The notes under the pieces were generated by a model, which did no database searches, was not told the origin of the DNA, and saw nothing but the letters and a program-made list of their open reading frames with translations. This document shows positions 8,373-16,167 of a DNA stretch of 64,000 bases, one piece after another (the stretch's first letter is position 1; each line of letters starts with the position of its first letter). Origin of the DNA: Thalassospira indica (GTDB taxonomy: Bacteria; Pseudomonadota; Alphaproteobacteria; Rhodospirillales; Thalassospiraceae); the NCBI RefSeq assembly GCF_003403095.1, contig NZ_CP031555.1, positions 4,555,001 to 4,619,000 of the forward strand, read 5' to 3'. The position numbers and the translations under genes are program-made.

Positions 8373-9167
8373 ATGACAAAAACCAGTTCAATGGCGTCAA
8401 ACTTGTCCGAACAGAAACAAGATATCCCAACGGAAATCACCGGCACATCAAAGCCCCTGTGGCGCAAACTTTTGCCGGTGGCTGTGCTGATTGTCGGGCT
8501 TGTCATTGCATGGGCCAGCGGCGTTCTGGATTTGCTGTCATTTGAGTCCCTGCGTGAAAACCGTGACCTGTTGCAGGGCTTTGTTGCCGATAACCCGGTT
8601 TCCAGCGTTCTGGTCTTTATGGGGCTTTACGTCGTTTCGGTCGCACTTTCCCTGCCAATCGGGTCGATCCTGACCATCACGGGTGGCTTTCTATTCGGGG
8701 CTTTTCTTGCCACCAGTTATGTTGTGGTATCCGCCACCATCGGCGCGACGATCGTTTACCTTGCGGCCCGCTATGCATTTTACGATCTGATGCGCGCCAA
8801 GGCCGGAAACGCCGTCCGCAGGATGGAAGAAGGCTTTGCTGAAAACGCCTTTAGCTATTTGATGGTTTTGCGCCTGATCCCGATCTTTCCCTTCTGGCTG
8901 GTCAATCTTGTGCCGGCCCTTCTTGGCGTCAAACTGCGATCCTTTGTTTTTGGCACCATGATCGGCATCATTCCGGGCACTTTTGTTTATGCCTCGATCG
9001 GGGATGGTCTTGGCGCGCTGTTTGATCAGGGCAAGACACCTGATCTTGGCATCATCTTTGAACCCCGTATTCTGACCCCGATCATCGGGCTCGCCGTGCT
9101 GGCGCTTTTGCCGGTGGCCTACAAGAAATTGCGCAAACGTAAAATCGGGGAGAACGCCGATGAATAA
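8373..9167 (+). CDS. TVP38/TMEM64 (VTT/DedA-like) family membrane protein
   Basis: 264 residues, with an N-terminal cytoplasmic tail of about 28 residues, a first hydrophobic helix (residues 30-50) and the VTT domain from about residue 75 to 215. The signature GGFLFGAFLATSYVVVSATIGATIVYLAAR and the re-entrant-loop-like RLIPIFPFWLVNLVPALLGV followed by IGIIPGTFVYASIG are those of TVP38/TMEM64 proteins. This superfamily includes lipid scramblases and DedA transporters. The last eight bases overlap the start of the flavoprotein gene (ATGAATAAG), which is typical translational coupling and is a common pairing of these two families. Confidence 0.92.
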   Translation: MTKTSSMASNLSEQKQDIPTEITGTSKPLWRKLLPVAVLIVGLVIAWASGVLDLLSFESLRENRDLLQGFVADNPVSSVLVFMGLYVVSVALSLPIGSILTITGGFLFGAFLATSYVVVSATIGATIVYLAARYAFYDLMRAKAGNAVRRMEEGFAENAFSYLMVLRLIPIFPFWLVNLVPALLGVKLRSFVFGTMIGIIPGTFVYASIGDGLGALFDQGKTPDLGIIFEPRILTPIIGLAVLALLPVAYKKLRKRKIGENADE

Positions 9168-10587
9168 GATCATCACGACCGACATTTGTGTCATCGGAGC
9201 TGGATCCGGCGGCCTTTCGGTCGCCGCCGGCGCGGTTCAGATGGGCGCAAAGGTTGTCCTGATCGAAAAGGGCAAGATGGGCGGTGATTGCCTTAATACC
9301 GGCTGCGTTCCGTCCAAGGCGCTGCTGGCGGCTGGCCATGCCGCGGAAAATGCACGCAGGGCTTCACGGTTTGGCGTATCGACCGGGCCGGTGGAGATCG
9401 ACTTTGGCCGGGCAATCGACCATGTTCATTCCGTGATCGCAGGCATCGCGCCCCATGATTCTGTCGAACGGTTCGAAGAACTCGGCTGCACGGTCATTCA
9501 GGCCGAAGCCCGTTTTACCGGTCCGGGTGAAGTCATTGCCGGTGAAACCACAATCAAGGCCAAACGCTTTGTCATCGCCACCGGATCGCGTGCGGCAGTA
9601 CCACCGATCCCCGGCCTTGAAACCGTTTGCTATTTCACCAATGAAACCATTTTCGAAAACCGCGTTCGCCCAGAACATCTGATCATCATCGGCGGCGGGC
9701 CCATCGGGCTTGAAATGGCGCAGGCCCATCATCAGCTGGGCGCGAAAGTTACCGTGATTGAAATGGGCACCATCCTGCCCAAGGATGATCCGGATCTGGT
9801 GGCTGTTATCCGCGACCGTATCAAGGCCGATGGCATCAGCCTTTATGAAGGCGCCAAGACCAAGGAAATCCTTGATGTGAATGACCAGATCAGGGTCGTG
9901 ATCGAACATCAGGGCATCGAGATTACCTTGGAAGGCAGCCACCTTTTGCTGGCAACCGGACGCAAACCAAATGTCGAAAATCTCGGCCTGAAGGATGCCG
10001 GTATTGACTATACCGACCGTGGCATTTCCGTCGATGCGCGATTGCGGACGTCAAACAAAAAGGTCTTTGCCATTGGCGATATCACCGGCGGCCTGCAATT
10101 TACCCATATGGCGGGATATGATGCTGGCATCGTCATTCGCAATGCGCTGTTCCGTCTTCCGGCCAAGGTCGATCACAGTGCCGTGCCATGGGTGACCTAT
10201 ACCAACCCGGAATTGGCACAGGTCGGCCTGACCGAAAAGACCGCCCGCGAACAATATGGCGATGACATCCGCGTTGTGACCTGGGATTACGCCGAAAATG
10301 ACCGCGCCCGGGCAGAGGCCGAGACCGAGGGCTTCATCAAGGTCATCACCAAACCAAATGGCCGGATTCTGGGGGCTGCCATCGTCGGACGGCAGGCGGG
10401 TGAACTGATCGGTGTCTGGTCACTTGCCATCAGCAAGAAGATGAAGATCGGCGCCATCGCCGGGATGATCGCACCTTACCCGACCTTGGGCGAACTTTCC
10501 AAACGCGTCGCCGGGGCCTGGTATACCCCCAGCCTGTTTGGCGAAAAAACGCGCAAGCTTGTTAGATTCCTGCTCAGGTTCGCATAA
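9160..10587 (+). CDS. FAD-dependent pyridine nucleotide-disulfide oxidoreductase (mercuric reductase/dihydrolipoamide dehydrogenase-like)
   Basis: 475 residues. The N-terminal FAD motif is VIGAGSGGLSVAAG, the redox-active disulfide lies in GGDCLNTGCVPSK (Cys44, Cys49), a central NAD(P)H motif is IIIGGGPIGLEMAQ and a second FAD motif reads KVFAIGDITGG. A dimerisation domain closes the protein. The usual C-terminal catalytic His before P-T is Tyr here (APYPTLGE), and no N-terminal metal-binding domain or CC C-terminus of true MerA is present. It is therefore probably not a lipoamide dehydrogenase or a classical mercuric reductase. It is translationally coupled to the TVP38 protein; the substrate is unknown. 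Confidence 0.9.
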   Translation: MNKIITTDICVIGAGSGGLSVAAGAVQMGAKVVLIEKGKMGGDCLNTGCVPSKALLAAGHAAENARRASRFGVSTGPVEIDFGRAIDHVHSVIAGIAPHDSVERFEELGCTVIQAEARFTGPGEVIAGETTIKAKRFVIATGSRAAVPPIPGLETVCYFTNETIFENRVRPEHLIIIGGGPIGLEMAQAHHQLGAKVTVIEMGTILPKDDPDLVAVIRDRIKADGISLYEGAKTKEILDVNDQIRVVIEHQGIEITLEGSHLLLATGRKPNVENLGLKDAGIDYTDRGISVDARLRTSNKKVFAIGDITGGLQFTHMAGYDAGIVIRNALFRLPAKVDHSAVPWVTYTNPELAQVGLTEKTAREQYGDDIRVVTWDYAENDRARAEAETEGFIKVITKPNGRILGAAIVGRQAGELIGVWSLAISKKMKIGAIAGMIAPYPTLGELSKRVAGAWYTPSLFGEKTRKLVRFLLRFA

Positions 10588-10666
10588 GCGGTTTTCTTGG
10601 ATCGCGCATCAAAACAAGCATCTGTATCGCTGTACTTTTTTCGTTTTATCGGCCTAACATCAGTTA

Positions 10667-12148
10667 ATGAATAACCGGCATCTGAAATTGCCCCCTTGGG
10701 CCAAATCGCTTTCCGCGCGCCTTCTGGTGCTGACGGTAAGCTTTGTCATGCTTGCCGAGGTGTTTGTCTTTGCCCCCTCTGTCGCACGCTTTCGGATTGA
10801 CTGGTTAAAGGCGCATCTTGATTCCGGGTACCTTGCCGCCCTTGCCCTTGAAGCCACCCCCGATCAGATGATCCCCGATGATCTTGAACGCGAACTTCTG
10901 TCCAATGCCGGGATCGAGGCCGTCATCCTGCGCCGTGAAGATCGCAAATTGCTGCTGCAACGCGATGATATGCCTGCCAAGGTCGACAAGGATGTCAATC
11001 TGAGCGATTTCTCGATCCCGATGGCCTTGATGGAAGGGCTGGCGACACTCAGCCAGACTGAAAACCGGGTATTGCGCGTGGTCGGCATGCCATCCATGGC
11101 GCCTGATTTCGAGATCGAGGTGCTTGTTCATGAAGACCGCCTGACCGAGGCGATGCGCAATTTCGGCTGGCGGGTGTTTGGCCTGTCGCTGATGATTTCT
11201 TTCTTTACGGCCGGACTTGTCTATTTCGCGCTCAACCGGTTGCTGGTGCGCCCGATGCGCACCCTGACCAGCGACATGATCCGTTTTCGCGAAGACCCGC
11301 AGGACAAGGCATCGCTGATCAATCCCGGCGAACGTGACGATGAAATCGGTGTCGCCCGCCAGGAACTCGCCATGATGCAGCAAGACATTCAGGCGATGCT
11401 CAATCAGCGTCGCCGACTTGCCGCGCTGGGCACGGCCGCCACCAAAATCAGCCATGATCTGCGCAATGCATTGGCGACCTCGATGCTGATGACAGAACAG
11501 CTTGCCAAAAGCGAAGATGACGAAGTCCGCGCCGTGGTGCCGCGCCTGTTGTCATCGATGGAACGCGCTGTTTATATCAGCGAACAAACCCTGTCCTTTG
11601 CCCGCGAAACCCCGCCGCCGCGCGATCTGGCAACCTTCACGCTGATTGAACTGATCGAGGAAATCCGCGATCAGATTTTGCTGCAAAAATGCGAACCGTT
11701 GCTTGATGGCGGAATGGGCGATGCACCTGTCGCCAGTGAACCCTGCCCGGCGCGCATTGAGATCGACCTGCCTGATGATGTCATGCTTGAAGCCGACTAT
11801 GACATGTTGTTTCGCGCCTTCAGCAACCTGATGCGCAACCCGCTGGAGGCCGGGGCGACCACCGTCGCCATCAGCCATAAAATTCAAACCGAACCTGAAA
11901 AGGGTGACGAATCGGCTAAAGCCCGCCGCTCCATTGAAGTTGTCATTGCCGATAACGGGCCGGGATTACCCGAAAAGGCGATCAAAAACCTGTTCGTCCC
12001 GTTTGCCGGCAGCGGGCGACAAGGCGGCACCGGACTTGGCCTTGCCATCGCACGCGAACTGATCAGCACCCATAACGGTGAACTTCGCCTCACTGCAACA
12101 GGGCCTGATGGTGCTGTTTTCACAGTCAAATTGCCACTTGGTAACTGA
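10667..12148 (+). CDS. Sensor histidine kinase (orphan)
   Basis: 493 residues. The layout is a short cytoplasmic tail, transmembrane helix (about 15-38), a periplasmic sensor region to about 162, a second helix (about 165-188), a HAMP-like linker and the kinase core. The phospho-accepting His263 is in ISHDLRNALATS, and the ATPase has the N box (FSNLMRNPLEAG), G1 (DNGPGLP) and G2 (GGTGLGLAIARE). It would autophosphorylate in response to an envelope signal. No response-regulator gene lies nearby, so its partner is encoded elsewhere. The ATG at 10667 has no clear ribosome site, so the start is less certain. Confidence 0.9.
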   Translation: MNNRHLKLPPWAKSLSARLLVLTVSFVMLAEVFVFAPSVARFRIDWLKAHLDSGYLAALALEATPDQMIPDDLERELLSNAGIEAVILRREDRKLLLQRDDMPAKVDKDVNLSDFSIPMALMEGLATLSQTENRVLRVVGMPSMAPDFEIEVLVHEDRLTEAMRNFGWRVFGLSLMISFFTAGLVYFALNRLLVRPMRTLTSDMIRFREDPQDKASLINPGERDDEIGVARQELAMMQQDIQAMLNQRRRLAALGTAATKISHDLRNALATSMLMTEQLAKSEDDEVRAVVPRLLSSMERAVYISEQTLSFARETPPPRDLATFTLIELIEEIRDQILLQKCEPLLDGGMGDAPVASEPCPARIEIDLPDDVMLEADYDMLFRAFSNLMRNPLEAGATTVAISHKIQTEPEKGDESAKARRSIEVVIADNGPGLPEKAIKNLFVPFAGSGRQGGTGLGLAIARELISTHNGELRLTATGPDGAVFTVKLPLGN

Positions 12149-12519
12149 TTTCGCGGCATTCCCATGCTGCGGCGCATCCGGTTGATAGATTTTTCCTATC
12201 TATTTTAATTTTATATTCGATTTTATCTTTTGATCAGCATTTGCGACCTTGGGTTATGGCGATGCCGGGCTTGATCCCGATCCCCGATCCGCTCCTGACC
12301 CAAAGTTCGGTATCGCCAAACTCGCTTGAGTGTGCACCGTATTCTTTTGAAGCCTTCCTACCCCCTGTTGCACCCTCCCTTGGCGTTGGCACCTCAAGTG
12401 AGACCGCATGTCGAATACCCCATAATCCTTGCCGGATTATCATCAGGGGATCCGAAATGGTCCCCGCCCTCAAAACCCCTTGTCCAGTTACGGACAAGGG
12501 GTGTTCTTTTGACATCACA
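12149..12519. other. 371-base gap with structured, possibly transcribed DNA and a REP-like motif
   Basis: No convincing gene is seen. From the left there is an AT-rich stretch with a small hairpin GATAG/CTATC followed by T-rich DNA (12182-12212). A GC-rich stretch follows (12255-12300) that contains GCCGGGCTTGATCCC, resembling repetitive extragenic palindromes common in alphaproteobacteria. A hairpin with ATAATCC/GGATTAT (12421-12440) extended by CCCC/GGGG lies next, and finally a strong terminator at 12476-12510. The right half could be the end of a small RNA read on the plus strand, or simply a late terminator for the sensor kinase. Confidence 0.5.
12476..12510 (+). terminator. Strong Rho-independent terminator
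   Basis: Perfect 10-bp stem CCCCTTGTCC (12476-12485) with GGACAAGGGG (12492-12501), six-base loop, followed by TGTTCTTTT. It faces rightward and lies just before the convergent tag gene. Confidence 0.82.
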
Positions 12520-13128
12520 TCAGCTTGGGCGGACCAATGACGCACGCATGTCGTCAATCTGTTGGCGCAAAAAGCAGCCTTGCGCGTGATCATTGATCAG
12601 GCCCATCGCCTGCATGAACGCAAACACCGTGGTCGGCCCGACGAACTTCCATCCGCGTTTTTTGAGATCCTTGGAAAGTGCCACCGACGTCGGCGAAGTT
12701 GACATCGACTGTGGCGGATCCACCTCATCCGGTTTCGGTTCAAACCGCCAGAAATAGGCGGCAAGTGATCCTTCCTCGGCCACCATTTCGCAGGCCCGTT
12801 TGGCATTGTTGATCGATGCCTCGATCTTGCCGCGATGCCGGATGATCCCGGCATCACCAAGCAAACGTTTGACATCCGCATCATCAAACTGGGCAACCTT
12901 GTGAAAATCGAAACCGGCAAAGGCTTTGCGGAAATTCTCGCGCTTGGTCAGGATCGTGCGCCAGCTTAATCCCGACTGAAACCCTTCAAGACAGATTTTC
13001 TCAAACAGCCGGATGTCGTCGGTCACCGGAAAACCCCATTCTGTGTCGTGATAGGCGTTAAATTCCGGCGCCGCGTCACACCAGGCACACCGGCATTTTC
13101 CATCCGTTCCGATTGTTGTTTTGCTCAT
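12520..13128 (-). CDS. tag: DNA-3-methyladenine glycosylase I
   Basis: 202 residues, normal for Tag. It removes 3-methyladenine from alkylated DNA as the first step of base excision repair. The zinc-binding N-terminus CRCAWC and the YHDTEWGFP stretch are present, as are the FEKICLEGFQSGLSWRTIL helix and the GWKFVGPTTVFAFMQAMG segment with the C-terminal His and Cys (NDHAQGC) that complete the zinc site. The start lies three bases after the yciI stop, so it is the last gene of a tetR-yciI-tag operon, an unusual setting for tag. Confidence 0.95.
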   Translation of the reverse strand: MSKTTIGTDGKCRCAWCDAAPEFNAYHDTEWGFPVTDDIRLFEKICLEGFQSGLSWRTILTKRENFRKAFAGFDFHKVAQFDDADVKRLLGDAGIIRHRGKIEASINNAKRACEMVAEEGSLAAYFWRFEPKPDEVDPPQSMSTSPTSVALSKDLKKRGWKFVGPTTVFAFMQAMGLINDHAQGCFLRQQIDDMRASLVRPS

Positions 13129-13131
13129 TGC

Positions 13132-13419
13132 TCAGGCCATCAGGAAATCAAGACGTTGATCGGCACGCGCGGGCGAGATTTCCAAAATCTCGGCGCTAAC
13201 GATCCCTTCGACAACGAACGGATCGGCATTCACGCGGGTTTCAATCTCATCGCGCGACACACCATGGGCCAGAACCGCACCGCCCATGTTGGGTTGCAGG
13301 CTACCGACCATCAGAAACACACCATCATCAAAGCCCTGCTTGATCCACGCTTTGTGCGCGTCCATGAATTCCGCGGCCTTTGGGCGGTTTTCGGCAAATT
13401 TCAAAAAGATCGCAAACAT
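13132..13419 (-). CDS. YciI family protein
   Basis: 95 residues covering one YciI domain, a ferredoxin-like alpha/beta fold of uncertain function related to muconolactone isomerase-like enzymes. It has the typical pattern of an N-terminal beta strand, the H-K-A-W helix, a central GSLQPNMGGAVLAHG loop and a C-terminal VEGIVSAEILEISP strand. It begins three bases after the tetR stop and ends three bases before tag. Its ligand or substrate is unknown; co-regulation with a DNA alkylation repair enzyme suggests, but does not prove, a stress role. Confidence 0.9.
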   Translation of the reverse strand: MFAIFLKFAENRPKAAEFMDAHKAWIKQGFDDGVFLMVGSLQPNMGGAVLAHGVSRDEIETRVNADPFVVEGIVSAEILEISPARADQRLDFLMA

Positions 13420-13422
13420 CGT

Positions 13423-14019
13423 CTACTCCCTGTCTGGATTATTTTTGCGGGCAAGATCGGCAATCTGATCATCAAGCCAGGTGCACATCAGTTCGACCTC
13501 GTGATGCAGGAACCGGTCATCATCAAACGCATTGGCAAGGGTCGCCACACCCTGGCTACGACCAAGGATATGCATGGCCAATTCATCTGACCGGTCTCCA
13601 AAGCCCAACTGTTCAAACTGTCGGCACAACCAACTGCGAAACAGGGTGAACAGCGCAGCGGCATCGCTTTTGGCCGCGTGGTTCAGTTTCGCCAGTTCTG
13701 ACGACAACGTACCCACCGGGCAGCCGTATTTTCGGATTTTCTCGCCATTGACGATCAGAATATGGATAAAGCTTCGAATACGCTCCGCCGGGTCTGATCC
13801 GGAAATTTCCCAGCGATCCAGCATCTGCTTGGTACTGGCAAGGCGGCGGTTGATCACACCATCAAGGATGTCGTCCTTGGACTTGAAGTGATGATAAAAG
13901 TTGCCGCGCGATATGCCGACGGTGGCTGCGATATCGGCAAACGATGTTGCCTCGAACCCGTGCTGGTAAAATAGAAGGTCCGCTGCCTCGACAATCCGGT
14001 CTCGTGTTTCTGATGCCAT
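13423..14019 (-). CDS. TetR family repressor, first gene of tetR-yciI-tag operon
   Basis: 198 residues. The N-terminal helix-turn-helix is SFADIAATVGISRGNFYHHFKSKDDIL (about residues 26-52), and the C-terminal region resembles TetR_C proteins of the AcuR/YxaF type that sense small electrophilic or hydrophobic molecules. Cys at CPVGTLSSELA is conserved in that group. Two palindromic sites overlap its own promoter immediately upstream, so it almost certainly represses itself and the two downstream genes. The inducer is unknown. Confidence 0.92.
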   Translation of the reverse strand: MASETRDRIVEAADLLFYQHGFEATSFADIAATVGISRGNFYHHFKSKDDILDGVINRRLASTKQMLDRWEISGSDPAERIRSFIHILIVNGEKIRKYGCPVGTLSSELAKLNHAAKSDAAALFTLFRSWLCRQFEQLGFGDRSDELAMHILGRSQGVATLANAFDDDRFLHHEVELMCTWLDDQIADLARKNNPDRE

Positions 14020-14051
14020 TTTCCGATATGCCGCCAGATTGATCTGAATTA

Positions 14052-14100
14052 GGACAATTGTCCCATTCCCGAAATTAGGTCAATTGTCCTATTTTGTCAA
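14052..14100 (-). promoter_or_regulatory. Promoter with two TetR operators upstream of tetR-yciI-tag
   Basis: A strong minus-strand promoter is visible: TTGACA (14100-14095), 17-base spacer, TAATTT (14077-14072). The perfect palindrome GGACAATTGTCC lies at 14052-14063 and a near-perfect copy AGGTCAATTGTCCT at 14077-14090, their centres 26 bp apart. One lies between the -35 and -10, the other just downstream of the start point, an ideal arrangement for repression. Confidence 0.85.
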
Positions 14101-14103
14101 CAA

Positions 14104-14139
14104 GACAAAAAAGCACCCGCAAGCGTCGCCTGCGGGTGC
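14104..14139 (-). terminator. Terminator of the first trkH gene
   Basis: Stem GCACCCGCA (14113-14121) with TGCGGGTGC (14131-14139); read on the minus strand it is followed by six T's. It lies between trkH and the tetR promoter. Confidence 0.85.
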
Positions 14140-14173
14140 CGGAAAATTCGGTGATAAATGTCTTGGGTTTTGA

Positions 14174-15733
14174 TCAGTCGCGCCAGAAGGCCGGGAACAG
14201 CAGAACCAATACGGTAAACACTTCAAGACGACCGATAAGCATCCCGATCGACATTAGCCACTTTGCCCCGTCCGGAAGTGTTGCGAAATTGCCCGATGGG
14301 CCGACAATCGGACCAAGGCCCGGGCCGACATTGGCAATCGCCGTCCCGGCACTCGACACTGCGGTGATGAAATCAAGTCCCATTGCACCAAGTGCTGCGG
14401 CCAGAACCACAAAGCAGAATACAAACAGGAAGAAGAAGCTCAGAACCGATTCCGTGACATCTTCCGAAAGCGGTTTGCGGTTGTAATAGGCAATGAAAAC
14501 GCCATGCGGACGCAGCATGTGCGAAAGCTGGATCTTGGCGATTTCATACAGAACCTGAAGGCGGAAGATCTTCACCCCACAGGTTGTAGATCCTGCACAG
14601 CCGCCAATGAACATGACAAAGAAGAACACCGTCACCGCAAACGGGCCCCAAAGCCCGTAATCGGTGGTGGCATAACCAGTCCCGGTCATAACCGACACAA
14701 TATTGAATGACGTAAAGCGCAGTGCATACAGGAAATCGACATTGTTTGTTTCCGAATGCCAAAGCGCAAGCCCGACAACGATCGAAACCGCAATTGTGAT
14801 GAACCAGCGCACCTGACTGTCGCGGAACAAGGCGCGACCCTGCCCGCGCAGCATCTGCAGATACAAAATAAACGGCAACGCCCCCGTCGCCATGCCAAGC
14901 GTGATGATCACATCAATCGTCGCACTATCGTAATGCCCGATCGACGCATCCTTGGTCGAAAAGCCGCCGGTGGCAATCGTTGTCATGGAGTGCGCAATCG
15001 CATCAAACGGCGTCATGCCCGCCCACCACAACATAATCGCCCACAGCCCCGTGAAACTCAGATACAGCATCGCGATTCCCATCGCGATCTGGGTTGCGCG
15101 CGGGAACGCCTTGTCCGATTTGTCGGAGTTTTCCATGCGGAACAACTGCATCCCGCCAACGCGCAGCATCGGCATGACGGCAATCGCCATGACAATAATC
15201 CCGATCCCGCCAAGCCACTGCAAAAGTGCCCGCCACAGCAAGATCCCCTGCGGCGCGGTATCAAGGCCGACAATCACGGTCGACCCGGTGGTGGAAATAC
15301 CTGACATCGCTTCGAAAAACGCGTCGGTATAGGACATATCAAGATCGGAAAAGGCAAATGGCAGTGCCGATGCCGCCGTCAGAACCAGCCAGCTCAGCGT
15401 CGTCAGGATAAAGGCCTGGCGCGAGTTGATCTTGAGATTGTCCATGCGATTCATCATGATCAATGCCCCGCCGACAAACAGCGACACAAAGGACGCCGCC
15501 GAGAACACGATCCAGTCACGCTGCCCGTAATAAAGGTCGACCAACGCCGGGATGAACATGCCAATCGACAACGTACAGAGCAAAATGCCGACGATGAAAA
15601 GAATGGGACGGAAATCGATCAATGAAGCGCCTCTTGGCACATACACCGCGAAATCCCCCCGGACAAACGGCATATGGTGCGTCTGATGTTCTGTTTTCGG
15701 AAGCCACTGCATACCCGAAAATTCGGTCTGCAT
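14174..15733 (-). CDS. TrkH family potassium uptake protein (first copy)
   Basis: 519 residues from ATG 15733 with AAGGGGG upstream. It has the four-fold MPM repeats of TrkH/KtrB transporters, with pore-loop segments SGISTTGST, IATGGFST, TGTGYAT and ANVGPGLG; the glycines of the filter are kept. The protein imports K+ across the inner membrane and normally works with the NAD-binding TrkA ring, which is not in this window. An N-terminal extension of about 35 residues precedes the first helix, unlike the second copy. A related but clearly diverged gene lies 3.6 kb further on in the same orientation. Confidence 0.93.
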   Translation of the reverse strand: MQTEFSGMQWLPKTEHQTHHMPFVRGDFAVYVPRGASLIDFRPILFIVGILLCTLSIGMFIPALVDLYYGQRDWIVFSAASFVSLFVGGALIMMNRMDNLKINSRQAFILTTLSWLVLTAASALPFAFSDLDMSYTDAFFEAMSGISTTGSTVIVGLDTAPQGILLWRALLQWLGGIGIIVMAIAVMPMLRVGGMQLFRMENSDKSDKAFPRATQIAMGIAMLYLSFTGLWAIMLWWAGMTPFDAIAHSMTTIATGGFSTKDASIGHYDSATIDVIITLGMATGALPFILYLQMLRGQGRALFRDSQVRWFITIAVSIVVGLALWHSETNNVDFLYALRFTSFNIVSVMTGTGYATTDYGLWGPFAVTVFFFVMFIGGCAGSTTCGVKIFRLQVLYEIAKIQLSHMLRPHGVFIAYYNRKPLSEDVTESVLSFFFLFVFCFVVLAAALGAMGLDFITAVSSAGTAIANVGPGLGPIVGPSGNFATLPDGAKWLMSIGMLIGRLEVFTVLVLLFPAFWRD

Positions 15734-16167
15734 GTACCCCCTTCATCACAAGCAGCGAAATTCTTGGCATATGAGGCCACAATGTCCAGTTCTTTTAAGC
15801 TGTTGCAAGCTGCCTTGCCGTCGAAATTTCACGATCATCAACACGATCTGTTCGCGCCCGCACCCTGATTAATGAACGACCGTCACCTTTGATCCGAATT
15901 TCAATATCACCACACTGCGTGACGACACCAGCATAACGATGTCTAAAATTATTAGTTATTTCTGATAGCTTCCATGCTGATCAGAATCATTCCAATATAA
16001 TTTCCGGTTTCTTTTGGCCTTTTGCACATCGCCCAAAGAACGCAAAACTCCCGATATTTGATTTTGTGTCGTGCAACATGGCGCGCTTTCCCCTAAATTA
16101 GCCAGACCAAAAAACGATGAGTTCAATCATCGGTGCCTGCCTTGTGACTATCCTTGGGGAGCTTCCC
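15734..16167. other. 434-base gap between divergent trkH and diguanylate cyclase genes
   Basis: It should hold the promoters of both genes. The middle (15930-16020) is AT-rich relative to its surroundings. I see no convincing small gene, repeat or hairpin. The end encodes a possible N-terminal extension of the cyclase from ATG 16117, judged less likely than the GTG at 16168. Confidence 0.5.

Noticed and set aside
9160..10587. Calling the flavoprotein a mercuric reductase (merA)
   Set aside because: No N-terminal metal-binding domain, no C-terminal cysteine pair and no mer genes nearby.
12234..12593. Open frames on both strands of the gap before tag
   Set aside because: They overlap each other, the terminator and the tag gene, and the translated sequences look like repeat-derived or random peptides.
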